This document shows positions 8,873 to 16,707 of a DNA stretch of 64,000 nt, one piece after another (positions within the stretch are counted from its first letter, which is position 1; each line of letters begins with the position of its first letter). The notes beneath the pieces are model-generated. The model had not been told where the DNA came from, did no database searches, and saw nothing but the letters and a program-made list of their open reading frames with translations. The stretch spans positions 744,001-808,000 of the forward strand of contig NZ_CP082904.1 in assembly GCF_023517775.1 (NCBI RefSeq), given 5' to 3'. The translations under genes and the position numbers were made by a program. The stretch comes from Mixta hanseatica. GTDB lineage: Bacteria; Pseudomonadota; Gammaproteobacteria; Enterobacterales; Enterobacteriaceae.

Positions 8873-10105
8873 ATGTCATCATTTGAATATCTGAAAACCG
8901 CCATTCGCCAGCAGGGACATACGCTACAGCAGGTCGCGGACGCCAGCGGAATGACGAAAGGCTACCTGAGCCAGCTGCTCAATGCCAAAATTAAAAGCCC
9001 CAGCGCGCAAAAACTGGAGGCGCTGCATCGCTTCCTCGGGCTGGACTTTCCCCGCCGTGAGAAAACCGTCGGTGTGGTATTCGGCAAGTTCTATCCTCTG
9101 CATACCGGTCATATTTATCTGATTCAGCGCGCCTGTAGTCAGGTGGATGAGCTGCATATCATTATGGGCCACGATGAGCCGCGCGATCGTCAGCTGTTTG
9201 AAAACAGCGCCATGTCGCAGCAGCCCACCATCAGCGATCGCCTGCGCTGGCTATTACAGACCTTTAAGTATCAAAAAAATATCCGCATACACGCTTTTAA
9301 CGAAGAAGGCATGGAACCTTATCCGCACGGCTGGGATGTCTGGAGCCAGGGCATTACCGCCTTCATGGCGGAAAAGGGGATCGAGCCGGGCTGCGTCTAT
9401 ACCAGCGAAGAGCTGGATGCGCCGCAGTATCGGGAACATCTGGGGATTGAGACGATTGTTATCGATCCGCAGCGCTCTTTTATGAATATCAGCGGAGCGC
9501 AAATCCGTCAGAATCCGTTTCGTTACTGGGAATATATTCCCACCGAAGTGAAGCCGTTCTTTGTGCGTACCGTAGCGATCCTCGGCGGCGAATCAAGCGG
9601 TAAATCGGTATTGGTGAATAAGCTGGCTAATATTTTTAATACCTCCAGCGCCTGGGAGTATGGGCGGGATTACGTTTTCTCTCATCTGGGCGGCGATGAG
9701 ATGGCGTTGCAGTATTCCGATTATGACAAAATCGCCCTGGGACAGGCGCAATATATAGATTTTGCGGTGAAGTATGCCAATAAGGTCGCCTTTATTGATA
9801 CGGATTTTGTCACTACCCAAGCCTTTTGTAAAAAGTATGAAGGGCGGGAGCATCCGTTCGTTCAGGCGTTAATTGATGAGTACCGTTTCGACTTAGTGAT
9901 TCTACTGGAAAACAATGTCCCCTGGGTCGCCGATGGCCTGCGCAGCCTGGGTAGCTCTGTCGATCGACGCGAGTTTCAAGATTTGTTAATAAGCATGTTA
10001 AATGAAAACCAAATAAAATATGAGCATGTTACAGAAGATAGCTACGATCAACGGTTTTTACGCTGTGTTGAACTGGTAAGAAATATGCTGGAAAACGGAA
10101 AGTAA
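8873..10105 (+). CDS. nadR: NAD regulator NadR (repressor, NMN adenylyltransferase, ribosylnicotinamide kinase)
   Basis: Trifunctional protein of NAD metabolism, 410 residues as in E. coli. An N-terminal helix-turn-helix (about 5-55, QQVADASGMTKGYLSQLL) represses NAD genes. A nucleotidyltransferase domain follows, with GKFYPLHTGH at 71-80. The C-terminal kinase has Walker A GGESSGKS at 238-245 and phosphorylates nicotinamide riboside. The ATG at 8873 has AGGAGG at 8863-8868; an in-frame ATG 36 bases upstream lies inside the radA terminator and is not used by homologues. Confidence 0.96.
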   Translation: MSSFEYLKTAIRQQGHTLQQVADASGMTKGYLSQLLNAKIKSPSAQKLEALHRFLGLDFPRREKTVGVVFGKFYPLHTGHIYLIQRACSQVDELHIIMGHDEPRDRQLFENSAMSQQPTISDRLRWLLQTFKYQKNIRIHAFNEEGMEPYPHGWDVWSQGITAFMAEKGIEPGCVYTSEELDAPQYREHLGIETIVIDPQRSFMNISGAQIRQNPFRYWEYIPTEVKPFFVRTVAILGGESSGKSVLVNKLANIFNTSSAWEYGRDYVFSHLGGDEMALQYSDYDKIALGQAQYIDFAVKYANKVAFIDTDFVTTQAFCKKYEGREHPFVQALIDEYRFDLVILLENNVPWVADGLRSLGSSVDRREFQDLLISMLNENQIKYEHVTEDSYDQRFLRCVELVRNMLENGK

Positions 10106-10116
10106 AAAGGCCCGTC

Positions 10117-10150
10117 GGCTGATGGATATATAATGCTATCAGCCTTTTTT
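10117..10150 (+). terminator. nadR terminator
   Basis: A 7-bp stem (10117-10123 with 10138-10144) and 14-nt loop are followed by TTTTTT, 12 bases after the nadR stop. Confidence 0.7.
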
Positions 10151-10710
10151 ATTCGGATTGTTCTCATTGCTATTACCCCTTAAGTGAATCAGCTTAATTA
10201 TTTAACCGGCGGGTCGAGCTCGGGATATTAATTTAATGGTTGTTTTAAAAGATGCCGTGATTCGGTAACTTTAATATAATTCTTTTAGCCTATTTTTTTT
10301 CAACTCATTGTTTTGGAATGGTTATTTTTATACGAGATTGCACGGGTTTTAATTACGTCATTGACTAACCTAAAACCAGGAGGCGACATGGCGAGGTGAA
10401 CTTGAGACATGGCTTATATATTGTCTGGGTTTCATTAACTAAGGTTGAGCGTATATATTAATTTTTCTTTTCCTTACATGAAGTGGCGGTAAATGTATTG
10501 TTAACTATATATCTATCTTATCTGACTTGTAACAGTGTATTTATTTTTCTTACTTTAATGGGAGTTGTTAATAACGTTCTGGTTTCACGGCTTTTATTCG
10601 GTCATTTTATGCGAAACGGCATCATGTACATTACTTTCAAGGCAGAATTGTCCCGCGATGTTTATATTGTGGCGCGGCGATAGCCGGGAAAAATCAAGGG
10701 AGTGTAAAAT
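10151..10710. other. AT-rich intergenic stretch upstream of orphan LysR gene
   Basis: About 560 bases with clearly higher AT content than the flanks and no convincing gene. A 66-codon frame from a GTG at 10483 lacks a ribosome binding site and is AT-biased hydrophobic; I reject it. An AGGAGG at 10378-10383 precedes a three-codon ORF (10388-10399), followed by a nine-residue ORF (10409-10438). The region probably holds the promoter of the LysR gene at 10711. The base composition suggests acquired DNA. Confidence 0.4.
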
Positions 10711-11619
10711 ATGCATAAAGACATTAATCATCTGGTAAGAATGGATCTAAACCTGCTGCCCATCCTGGATACTTTGCTTAACGAAAAAAGCGTAAGCAAA
10801 ACGGCGGATAAACTAAATGTTACGCCGCCCGCCATCAGTAAATCGTTAAATAAGATCAGAGATACCTTTCAGGACCAGCTGCTGGTGCGTTCCGGGATGA
10901 GCCTGGAACTCACGCCGCTGGCCGTGCGTCTTAAACCCCAACTCAGGGAGCTGCTGGATAATATCCAACACGTACTGCATCAAAATATTGAGCTGAACGG
11001 CAAAGAGCTGCCGCGTTCCTTTAACATCGTCACCAACGATATCCTGATGTCCAAGCTCAGCTATAAGCTGATGAAGAAAAGCATCCAGGAGAACAGCAAC
11101 CATATCTTCAATTTTAACTATGATAATGCGGCCTCCTGCGTGTTACGTAGCGAAGATATCGATCTCTATATCGGTGAGGACAAAAGTCTCAGTCCGGAGG
11201 TGAAAATACGCACCATCGGCCACAGCGATTGCGTATTCATCGCTACTCGTGACCACCCGGTTTTCCTGATGGAGAAGTCGCTGAAAAGCCTCAAAGAGTT
11301 TATCCTTATCGTGCCTAAAAACAGGCTTAAGGAAGAGATGGAGAGTCTGTACCGCGAACGTGGCTATAAACGTAAAATTCATGGTATCAGCGCAGGTTAT
11401 CTGCCCATAATTGAAAACATTATTCAGACCGGTAGTCTTGGCATTGTTCCGATGTATGTTGTTGATGTCTTACAGCGTATGAATATTGAAGTCGATTTCT
11501 TTAAGCCAGATTTCGTGCTGCCAAAAGTGCGCATTATTCAAGCCTGGCATCCGCGCTACCATAATTGCACTTCTCATAAATGGCTGCGCGATATTTCGAA
11601 AGATTTATTGGATTTCTAA
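10711..11619 (+). CDS. LysR-family transcriptional regulator (orphan)
   Basis: A 302-residue LysR-type regulator. The winged helix-turn-helix spans about residues 12-70 (DLNLLPILDTLLNEKSVSKT, then TPPAISKSLNKIRDTFQDQL), with the wording typical of the NodD/LeuO/YidZ-like branch. The effector domain (about 95-300) is unusually rich in Lys, Ile and Asn compared with neighbours. AAGGGAG (10696-10702) precedes the ATG. No target gene is adjacent: nadR is upstream behind a terminator, and a convergent dehydrogenase lies downstream. It is absent between nadR and ettA in E. coli, so likely an accessory gene. Family is certain; target and ligand are unknown. Confidence 0.85.
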   Translation: MHKDINHLVRMDLNLLPILDTLLNEKSVSKTADKLNVTPPAISKSLNKIRDTFQDQLLVRSGMSLELTPLAVRLKPQLRELLDNIQHVLHQNIELNGKELPRSFNIVTNDILMSKLSYKLMKKSIQENSNHIFNFNYDNAASCVLRSEDIDLYIGEDKSLSPEVKIRTIGHSDCVFIATRDHPVFLMEKSLKSLKEFILIVPKNRLKEEMESLYRERGYKRKIHGISAGYLPIIENIIQTGSLGIVPMYVVDVLQRMNIEVDFFKPDFVLPKVRIIQAWHPRYHNCTSHKWLRDISKDLLDF

Positions 11620-11875
11620 CGTAAACGGCCGCCTGCGGGTAATAAAAAATAGCACACAGCAATGGCCTATTTATTTTTATCGAAAATTATTTGTAGTCCA
11701 CGGATAACCCGGGTAGATCGTTGTTTTTTAACTCATCGTCATTAAAAGATTAACCGTTAACGTTATTTAAAGAGTAAATATTGCGATATAAGTATGGCAA
11801 GTGGGAACAGGGAATAAATAAGGTAAGGAAAGCAATTAGTGGTGTCGTTTAAGAATAGCGGTGCTTCAAGGCCGG

Positions 11876-11901
11876 AAAACGCCCCGATTGCGGGGCGTTT
11901 T
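11876..11901. terminator. Bidirectional terminator between LysR gene and dehydrogenase
   Basis: A perfect 11-bp stem (11876-11886 with 11891-11901), loop ATTG, with T-rich ends on both strands. It lies just past the stop of the leftward dehydrogenase and 257 bases after the rightward LysR stop. The intervening 11620-11875 is AT-rich and shows no gene. Confidence 0.75.
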
Positions 11902-11918
11902 TATTACGCAGACAGTTA

Positions 11919-12920
11919 TTAGTAAACAATCACCACTTTGCCTCGCATATGGCCTTCCAGCACGCGCGCATGCGCCTGGGTTAAGGTTTCTACGCTTAAG
12001 CCATGTAAGGTTTCGTTCAGCGTGGAGTTTACCTTGCCGTTATCCAGCAGCTCGGCCACCTGGTTAAGGATCTCTCCCTGGCGCGCCATATCCGGCGTTT
12101 GGTACATGCTGCGGGTAAACATAAACTCCCAGTGCAGCGCGGCGCTTTTCAGCTTTAACTGCTCCATATCCAGCGGATGCGCATTCTCTACGATAGTGCA
12201 GATTTGGCCCTGCGGCGCAATCAGCTTGCCAATGGTTTCCCAGTGGCCATCGGTATCGTTAAGGCAGAAAATGTAATCCACCTGGTTGATGCCGTGCTGT
12301 GCCAGCTCCTCCGGCATATTTTTATAGTTGATTACCACATCCGCTCCGCGATCCTGACACCATTGCACCGAGTCCGGGCGTGAGGCGGTCGCAATCACGC
12401 GCACTTTGCTGTGCAATTTGGTAAAAGGAATCGCCAGCGATCCCACGCCGCCGGCGCCGCCGATAATCAGCAGCGTTTGTTCTTCTGTCGCTTCCTGAAT
12501 ACGCAGACGCTCGAACAGACCTTCCCACGCGGTTAACGCTGTTAGCGGGATCGCTGCCGCCGCGCCCCAGTCAAGAGAGCGCGGTTTACGGCCGACAATG
12601 CGCGTATCTACCAGCTGGTAAGTGCTGTTGCTGCCCGGACGTGTAATATCGCCCGCGTAGTAAACTTCATCCCCTGGCGTAAACTGCGTGACCTTGCTGC
12701 CTGCCTCGATCACTACTGCGCTGGCATCCCAACCCAGAATGCGTGGCTGTTGCAGACCGCTTTGCTGTACGCCTTTATGGACTTTAGTATCGACCGGATT
12801 AATCGATACGGCTTTTACTTCGACCAGCAGATCGTATTCGCCCGGCGTCGGTTTTTCCGGCTGGATCTCAATAAACTGCTGCGGGTTTTCTGGGTTTACG
12901 GCAATAGCACGCATATTCAT
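11919..12920 (-). CDS. Zinc-type alcohol dehydrogenase-like / quinone oxidoreductase family protein
   Basis: A 333-residue medium-chain dehydrogenase/reductase. The N-terminal GroES-like domain has NPVDTKVHKG and GWDASAVV but lacks the zinc-ligand Cys and His residues of true zinc alcohol dehydrogenases. The Rossmann domain begins at LIIGGAGGVGSLAI. It therefore resembles NADPH-dependent quinone oxidoreductases (zinc-binding alcohol dehydrogenase family, QOR branch). The ATG at 12920 is preceded by AAGGAGG; the frame could extend 32 codons upstream but without support. It is divergent from a LysR gene 95 bases away, which probably regulates it. The substrate is unknown. Confidence 0.87.
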   Translation of the reverse strand: MNMRAIAVNPENPQQFIEIQPEKPTPGEYDLLVEVKAVSINPVDTKVHKGVQQSGLQQPRILGWDASAVVIEAGSKVTQFTPGDEVYYAGDITRPGSNSTYQLVDTRIVGRKPRSLDWGAAAAIPLTALTAWEGLFERLRIQEATEEQTLLIIGGAGGVGSLAIPFTKLHSKVRVIATASRPDSVQWCQDRGADVVINYKNMPEELAQHGINQVDYIFCLNDTDGHWETIGKLIAPQGQICTIVENAHPLDMEQLKLKSAALHWEFMFTRSMYQTPDMARQGEILNQVAELLDNGKVNSTLNETLHGLSVETLTQAHARVLEGHMRGKVVIVY

Positions 12921-13015
12921 CTGTTTCCTCCTTAGTGAGTGGAGTAAGTGTAGTGGGCTGAGCGCAAGGTGATAAGATGGACAATAACTCATACAGTGTT
13001 CGTTACAGGTGAACA

Positions 13016-13912
13016 ATGGCGTTAAAACGCTTACAGGATATGGCGTTATTTGCGCTGGTTGCGGAAAGCGGCAGTTTTACCGCCGCCGCTCAGCGCGCCG
13101 GCCTGCCAAAATCGAGCGTCAGTCAGCGCATCAGCCAGCTGGAGCAGGCGATAGGTTTGCGTCTGCTTAATCGCACTACGCGCCAGCTCAATCTGACTTT
13201 TGCTGGCGAGCGTTATCTTATCCATTGTCAGGAGATGATGCAGGCCAGCGAGCGGGCGGATCTGGCCATTGAGCGTCTGCGCGATAATCCCAGCGGGCGC
13301 TTGCGCATCACCAGTCCGGCCGGTATCGGTGCGACGCTGCTGGCACGCTGCAACGCCGAGTTTCAGCAACGCTATCCGGACGTGACGCTGGAGGTATCGG
13401 TCTCTGATGATATGCGCGATCTGGTGCAGGAGGGATTCGACGTGGCGTTGCGCACCGGCAAGCCGCAGGATTCATCATTAATCGGCCGACGCGTCGGCCT
13501 GTGCCCGCGGCTGCTGGTTGCCTCAGCGAACTATCTGGATAACAATCCGGCGATTACCCACCCGCAACAGTTGGCAACGCATCGCTGCATTGCCCATCGC
13601 GCATGGGCGGAGTGGCTGCTGCGTCGCGGTGAAGAGCATTATCGCTGGCTGCTGCCTTCGATGCATTTAACGGACAATCTGCTCTATGCGCGTGAATGCG
13701 CCTGCAGCGATGCGGGCATTACGCTGCTGCCGCGTTTTATGACGGAAACCGCGATCGCCAGGGGCGAGCTGGTGCAGGTGCTGCCGGAATGGGAAACGGA
13801 AGGGAATGAGCTGTGGCTGGTCTGGCCGGGTCGCAAGCTGAATTCTCCGGCGCTGGCGCGCTTTATCGAATTCGCCCAGCAAAGCGCGGTGTTTCGTGAG
13901 TTTTATCGCTGA
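13016..13912 (+). CDS. LysR-family transcriptional regulator (DmlR/AaeR-like group)
   Basis: A 298-residue LysR regulator. The helix-turn-helix is at about 5-63 (FALVAESGSFTAAAQRAGLP, SSVSQRISQLEQAIGLRLLN), followed by RTTRQLNLTFAGERY and an effector-binding domain starting near residue 90 (GRLRITSPAGIGATLLA). It belongs to the large CrgA/DmlR-type branch. It is divergent from the dehydrogenase at 11919-12920 over a 95-bp gap, the classical LysR arrangement. An imperfect dyad GTTC-N9-GAAC lies just before its start and could be part of an operator (inference). Confidence 0.87.
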   Translation: MALKRLQDMALFALVAESGSFTAAAQRAGLPKSSVSQRISQLEQAIGLRLLNRTTRQLNLTFAGERYLIHCQEMMQASERADLAIERLRDNPSGRLRITSPAGIGATLLARCNAEFQQRYPDVTLEVSVSDDMRDLVQEGFDVALRTGKPQDSSLIGRRVGLCPRLLVASANYLDNNPAITHPQQLATHRCIAHRAWAEWLLRRGEEHYRWLLPSMHLTDNLLYARECACSDAGITLLPRFMTETAIARGELVQVLPEWETEGNELWLVWPGRKLNSPALARFIEFAQQSAVFREFYR

Positions 13913-13917
13913 TAAAA

Positions 13918-13939
13918 AAAGCGGCCCGCAGGCCGCTTT
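13918..13939. terminator. Bidirectional terminator between LysR gene and ettA
   Basis: A perfect 9-bp stem (13918-13926 with 13931-13939), 4-nt loop. On the minus strand a T7 run follows, giving a strong ettA terminator; on the plus strand TTTCGCTTTT serves the LysR gene. Confidence 0.8.
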
Positions 13940-13944
13940 CGCTT

Positions 13945-15612
13945 TTACTTCGCCATACGCTTGTACTTGATGCGTTTTGGCTCCAGCGCTTCCGCGCCGA
14001 GGGTACGCTTCTTGTACTCTTCGTATTCGGTAAAGTTGCCTTCAAAGAATTCCACCTTACCTTCGCCCTGATAGTCGAGGATATGGGTGGCGATTCGGTC
14101 AAGGAACCAACGGTCATGCGAGATCACCATCGCGCAGCCCGGGAATTCCAGCAGGGCGTTTTCCAACGCGCGCAGGGTTTCGATATCCAGGTCGTTGGTC
14201 GGTTCATCGAGCAGCAGCATGTTGCCGCCAACCTGCAGCAGCTTCGCCAGATGCAGACGACCACGCTCGCCGCCAGAAAGCTCGCCAACGCGTTTGCCCT
14301 GATCGACGCCCTTGAAGTTAAAGCGGCCAACATAGGCACGGCTTGGCATTTCGGTATTGCCGATCTTCATGATATCCAGCCCGCCGGAAACTTCTTCCCA
14401 GACGGTTTTGGCATTATCCATGCTGTCACGGAACTGATCGACCGACGCCAGCTTCACAGTATCGCCCAGCGTAATGCTGCCGCTGTCCGGCTGCTCCTGG
14501 CCGGACATCATACGAAACAGCGTGGATTTACCCGCGCCGTTCGGGCCGATAATCCCGACAATCGCGCCTTTCGGCACCGAGAAAGTGAGATCGTCAATCA
14601 GCAGTCGGTCGCCGTAAGATTTACGCAGGTTGCTCACTTCCACCACTTTATCGCCCAGGCGCGGACCCGGTGGAATAAAGAGTTCATTGGTTTCGTTACG
14701 TTTCTGGTATTCAGTGCTGTTCAGCTCTTCAAAGCGTGCCAGACGCGCTTTGCCCTTCGACTGACGGCCTTTCGCGCCCTGACGCACCCACTCCAGCTCT
14801 TTCTCAATAGATTTACGGCGCGCCGCTTCCTGAGAGGCTTCCTGCGCCAGACGCTGATCTTTCTGCTCCAGCCAGGAAGAGTAGTTGCCTTCCCACGGGA
14901 TGCCTTCGCCACGGTCCAGCTCCAGAATCCAGCCGGCAACGTTATCAAGGAAGTAACGGTCGTGGGTGATCGCCACAACGGTACCTTCAAAATCGTGCAG
15001 GAAGCGCTCCAGCCAGGCGACGGATTCGGCATCCAGGTGGTTGGTCGGTTCGTCCAGCAGCAGCATGTCCGGTTTTTCCAGCAGCAGACGGCACAGCGCG
15101 ACGCGGCGACGCTCACCACCGGAGAGATTGGCGATTTTCGCTTCCCAGTCCGGCAAACGCAGCGCATCAGCGGCGCGCTCCAGCTGCACGTTCAGGTTAT
15201 GACCGTCGTGCGCCTGAATGATCTCTTCCAGCTTGCCCTGTTCAGCGGCCAGCTTGTCAAAATCAGCTTCCGGTTCGGCATACAGCGCGTACACCTCGTC
15301 AAGACGCTTCAGCGCGCCAACCACTTCAGCTACCGCTTCTTCTACCGATTCACGTACGGTATGTTCCGGGTTAAGCTGCGGCTCCTGCGGCAGATAGCCG
15401 ATTTTAATGCCAGGCTGCGGACGCGCCTCGCCTTCGATATCTTTATCGATGCCCGCCATGATGCGCAGCAGCGTAGATTTACCCGCGCCGTTTAAACCCA
15501 GCACGCCGATTTTTGCGCCCGGGAAAAAGCTCAGAGAGATGTTCTTAAGAATATGACGCTTCGGCGGAACAACTTTTCCGACGCGATGCATGCTGTAGAC
15601 GAATTGAGCCAC
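13945..15612 (-). CDS. ettA: Energy-dependent translational throttle protein EttA (ABC-F)
   Basis: A soluble ABC-F ATPase of 555 residues that binds the ribosomal E site and gates the first peptide bonds according to the ADP/ATP ratio. Two ABC domains are present: Walker A GLNGAGKST (39-47) with signature LSGGERRR, and Walker A GPNGAGKST with signature LSGGERGR, joined by the charged P-site interaction linker (ARRKSIEKELEWVRQGAKGR region). It has no membrane segments, so it is not a transporter. In E. coli it sits between nadR and slt; here the LysR/dehydrogenase insert and deoR flank it. Confidence 0.97.
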   Translation of the reverse strand: MAQFVYSMHRVGKVVPPKRHILKNISLSFFPGAKIGVLGLNGAGKSTLLRIMAGIDKDIEGEARPQPGIKIGYLPQEPQLNPEHTVRESVEEAVAEVVGALKRLDEVYALYAEPEADFDKLAAEQGKLEEIIQAHDGHNLNVQLERAADALRLPDWEAKIANLSGGERRRVALCRLLLEKPDMLLLDEPTNHLDAESVAWLERFLHDFEGTVVAITHDRYFLDNVAGWILELDRGEGIPWEGNYSSWLEQKDQRLAQEASQEAARRKSIEKELEWVRQGAKGRQSKGKARLARFEELNSTEYQKRNETNELFIPPGPRLGDKVVEVSNLRKSYGDRLLIDDLTFSVPKGAIVGIIGPNGAGKSTLFRMMSGQEQPDSGSITLGDTVKLASVDQFRDSMDNAKTVWEEVSGGLDIMKIGNTEMPSRAYVGRFNFKGVDQGKRVGELSGGERGRLHLAKLLQVGGNMLLLDEPTNDLDIETLRALENALLEFPGCAMVISHDRWFLDRIATHILDYQGEGKVEFFEGNFTEYEEYKKRTLGAEALEPKRIKYKRMAK

Positions 15613-15747
15613 GTGAAATGAGCCTCTTATGGTCTGTGTGGTAATCGGGGCACATCGCCCGCTCAGAACTGCAAGTTTAGCGTTTTTCCCTGCTTAATCA
15701 CAGCCATCATCCAGGCGATTGTGCGTTGGCCGGGCAGTAAGATCTTT

Positions 15748-16512
15748 TCAGGGCAGCAGCAGTGTCACCGCCTGCTGTTGCAGGTGCTGCGCCAGCGCCT
15801 CCGGCGGCGCGCTGTCGCTGATCAGCAGGTCAAACCGATCCAGCGCGCCGATGCGCGCGGGCAGAACCTTATTAAATTTGCTGCTGTCCGCCAGCAAAAC
15901 CTTACGCTGCGCCCGCGCCATCGCGCGCTGCTTCATCGGCAGCTCATTGAAGTTGTAGCAGGTGGCGCCCTGCTGCGAGTCGATACCTGCGGCGGAAATA
16001 AAGGCCAGCGTAGGGCAGATTTCATCAAGAAGAGAGACGTTGCCGTGCGGAGAAAACACCGCATTATCAGGATGAAATTCGCCGCCGCTGAGGATAACGC
16101 GACAGGCGCTTTTTTCTTTAAGCGCCAGGAAGGTATTGATTGCGCAGCAGACGGCGGTAAAAGGCAAGCCTTCATCAATTGCATCGATCACCCACGGCAT
16201 AGTGGTGCCGCAGTCGAAGAATACCGTATCGTTGGGATTAATCAGGCTGGCCGCCAGCTGCGCCAGCTGACGTTTTTTATTTACGTTATGCGCCTGCTGA
16301 TCGGAAACAAAATAGTGCCCGTGCGCGCTTTTGGGATCGTTCACGATATAGCCGCCGAGCAACACCAGACACGAAGACTGCTCATTAAGATCGCGGCGAA
16401 TGGTCATCTCTGAAACGCCCAACAGCCGCGCCGCCTCTTTCAAATGAATTTTATCGATGCGCTTGATCGCCTGCGCCAGTTTATTGATGCGCTCGTCGCG
16501 CCGGGTTTCCAT
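15748..16512 (-). CDS. deoR: Deoxyribose operon repressor DeoR
   Basis: A 254-residue DeoR-family repressor. The start METRRDERINKLAQ, the helix-turn-helix HLKEAARLLGVSEMTIRRDL (about 24-43), the LLGGYIV and DQQAH segments, and FFDCGTTMPWVIDAID all align with E. coli DeoR itself rather than with paralogues such as GlpR or AgaR. The inducer in E. coli is deoxyribose 5-phosphate, bound by the C-terminal sugar-isomerase-like fold. In E. coli deoR is far from the operon; here it lies between ettA and slt, about 11 kb downstream of deoD, whose promoter carries a DeoR operator at 1010-1025. Confidence 0.9.
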   Translation of the reverse strand: METRRDERINKLAQAIKRIDKIHLKEAARLLGVSEMTIRRDLNEQSSCLVLLGGYIVNDPKSAHGHYFVSDQQAHNVNKKRQLAQLAASLINPNDTVFFDCGTTMPWVIDAIDEGLPFTAVCCAINTFLALKEKSACRVILSGGEFHPDNAVFSPHGNVSLLDEICPTLAFISAAGIDSQQGATCYNFNELPMKQRAMARAQRKVLLADSSKFNKVLPARIGALDRFDLLISDSAPPEALAQHLQQQAVTLLLP

Positions 16513-16707
16513 TATCGCGTTCCCTGTTTGCCTGTTTCCCTTATGTTAACGCTAAAAAAGTGGAGCGTCAGCCGTCGCCGGGCGGCGACTGTGATCGGCG
16601 ACCAGAAAGTAAATTTTGTGAAGAACGTGGCACGACGCCAACCGCCTGGTTAGCATGAAGAGAGCCAGGCCATAGGGCCGGATCGCATAACAGTAAGAGG
16701 AGAGCGT

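Noticed and set aside
10483..10683. 66-codon hydrophobic frame from a GTG in the AT-rich gap
   Set aside because: No ribosome binding site, non-ATG start, composition explained by AT-rich DNA. Not convincing as a gene.
14083..15495. 470-codon frame antisense to ettA
   Set aside because: It mirrors ettA in a high-GC3 region, has no recognisable domain and no plausible ribosome binding site; ettA on the other strand is certain.
15721..16413. 230-codon frame antisense to deoR
   Set aside because: Shadow of the deoR coding strand; His/Arg/Gln-rich translation with no family resemblance.
16544..16559. Possible DeoR autoregulatory operator upstream of deoR
   Set aside because: Only one TGTTA half-site is present; the second half does not match TAACA at the needed spacing.
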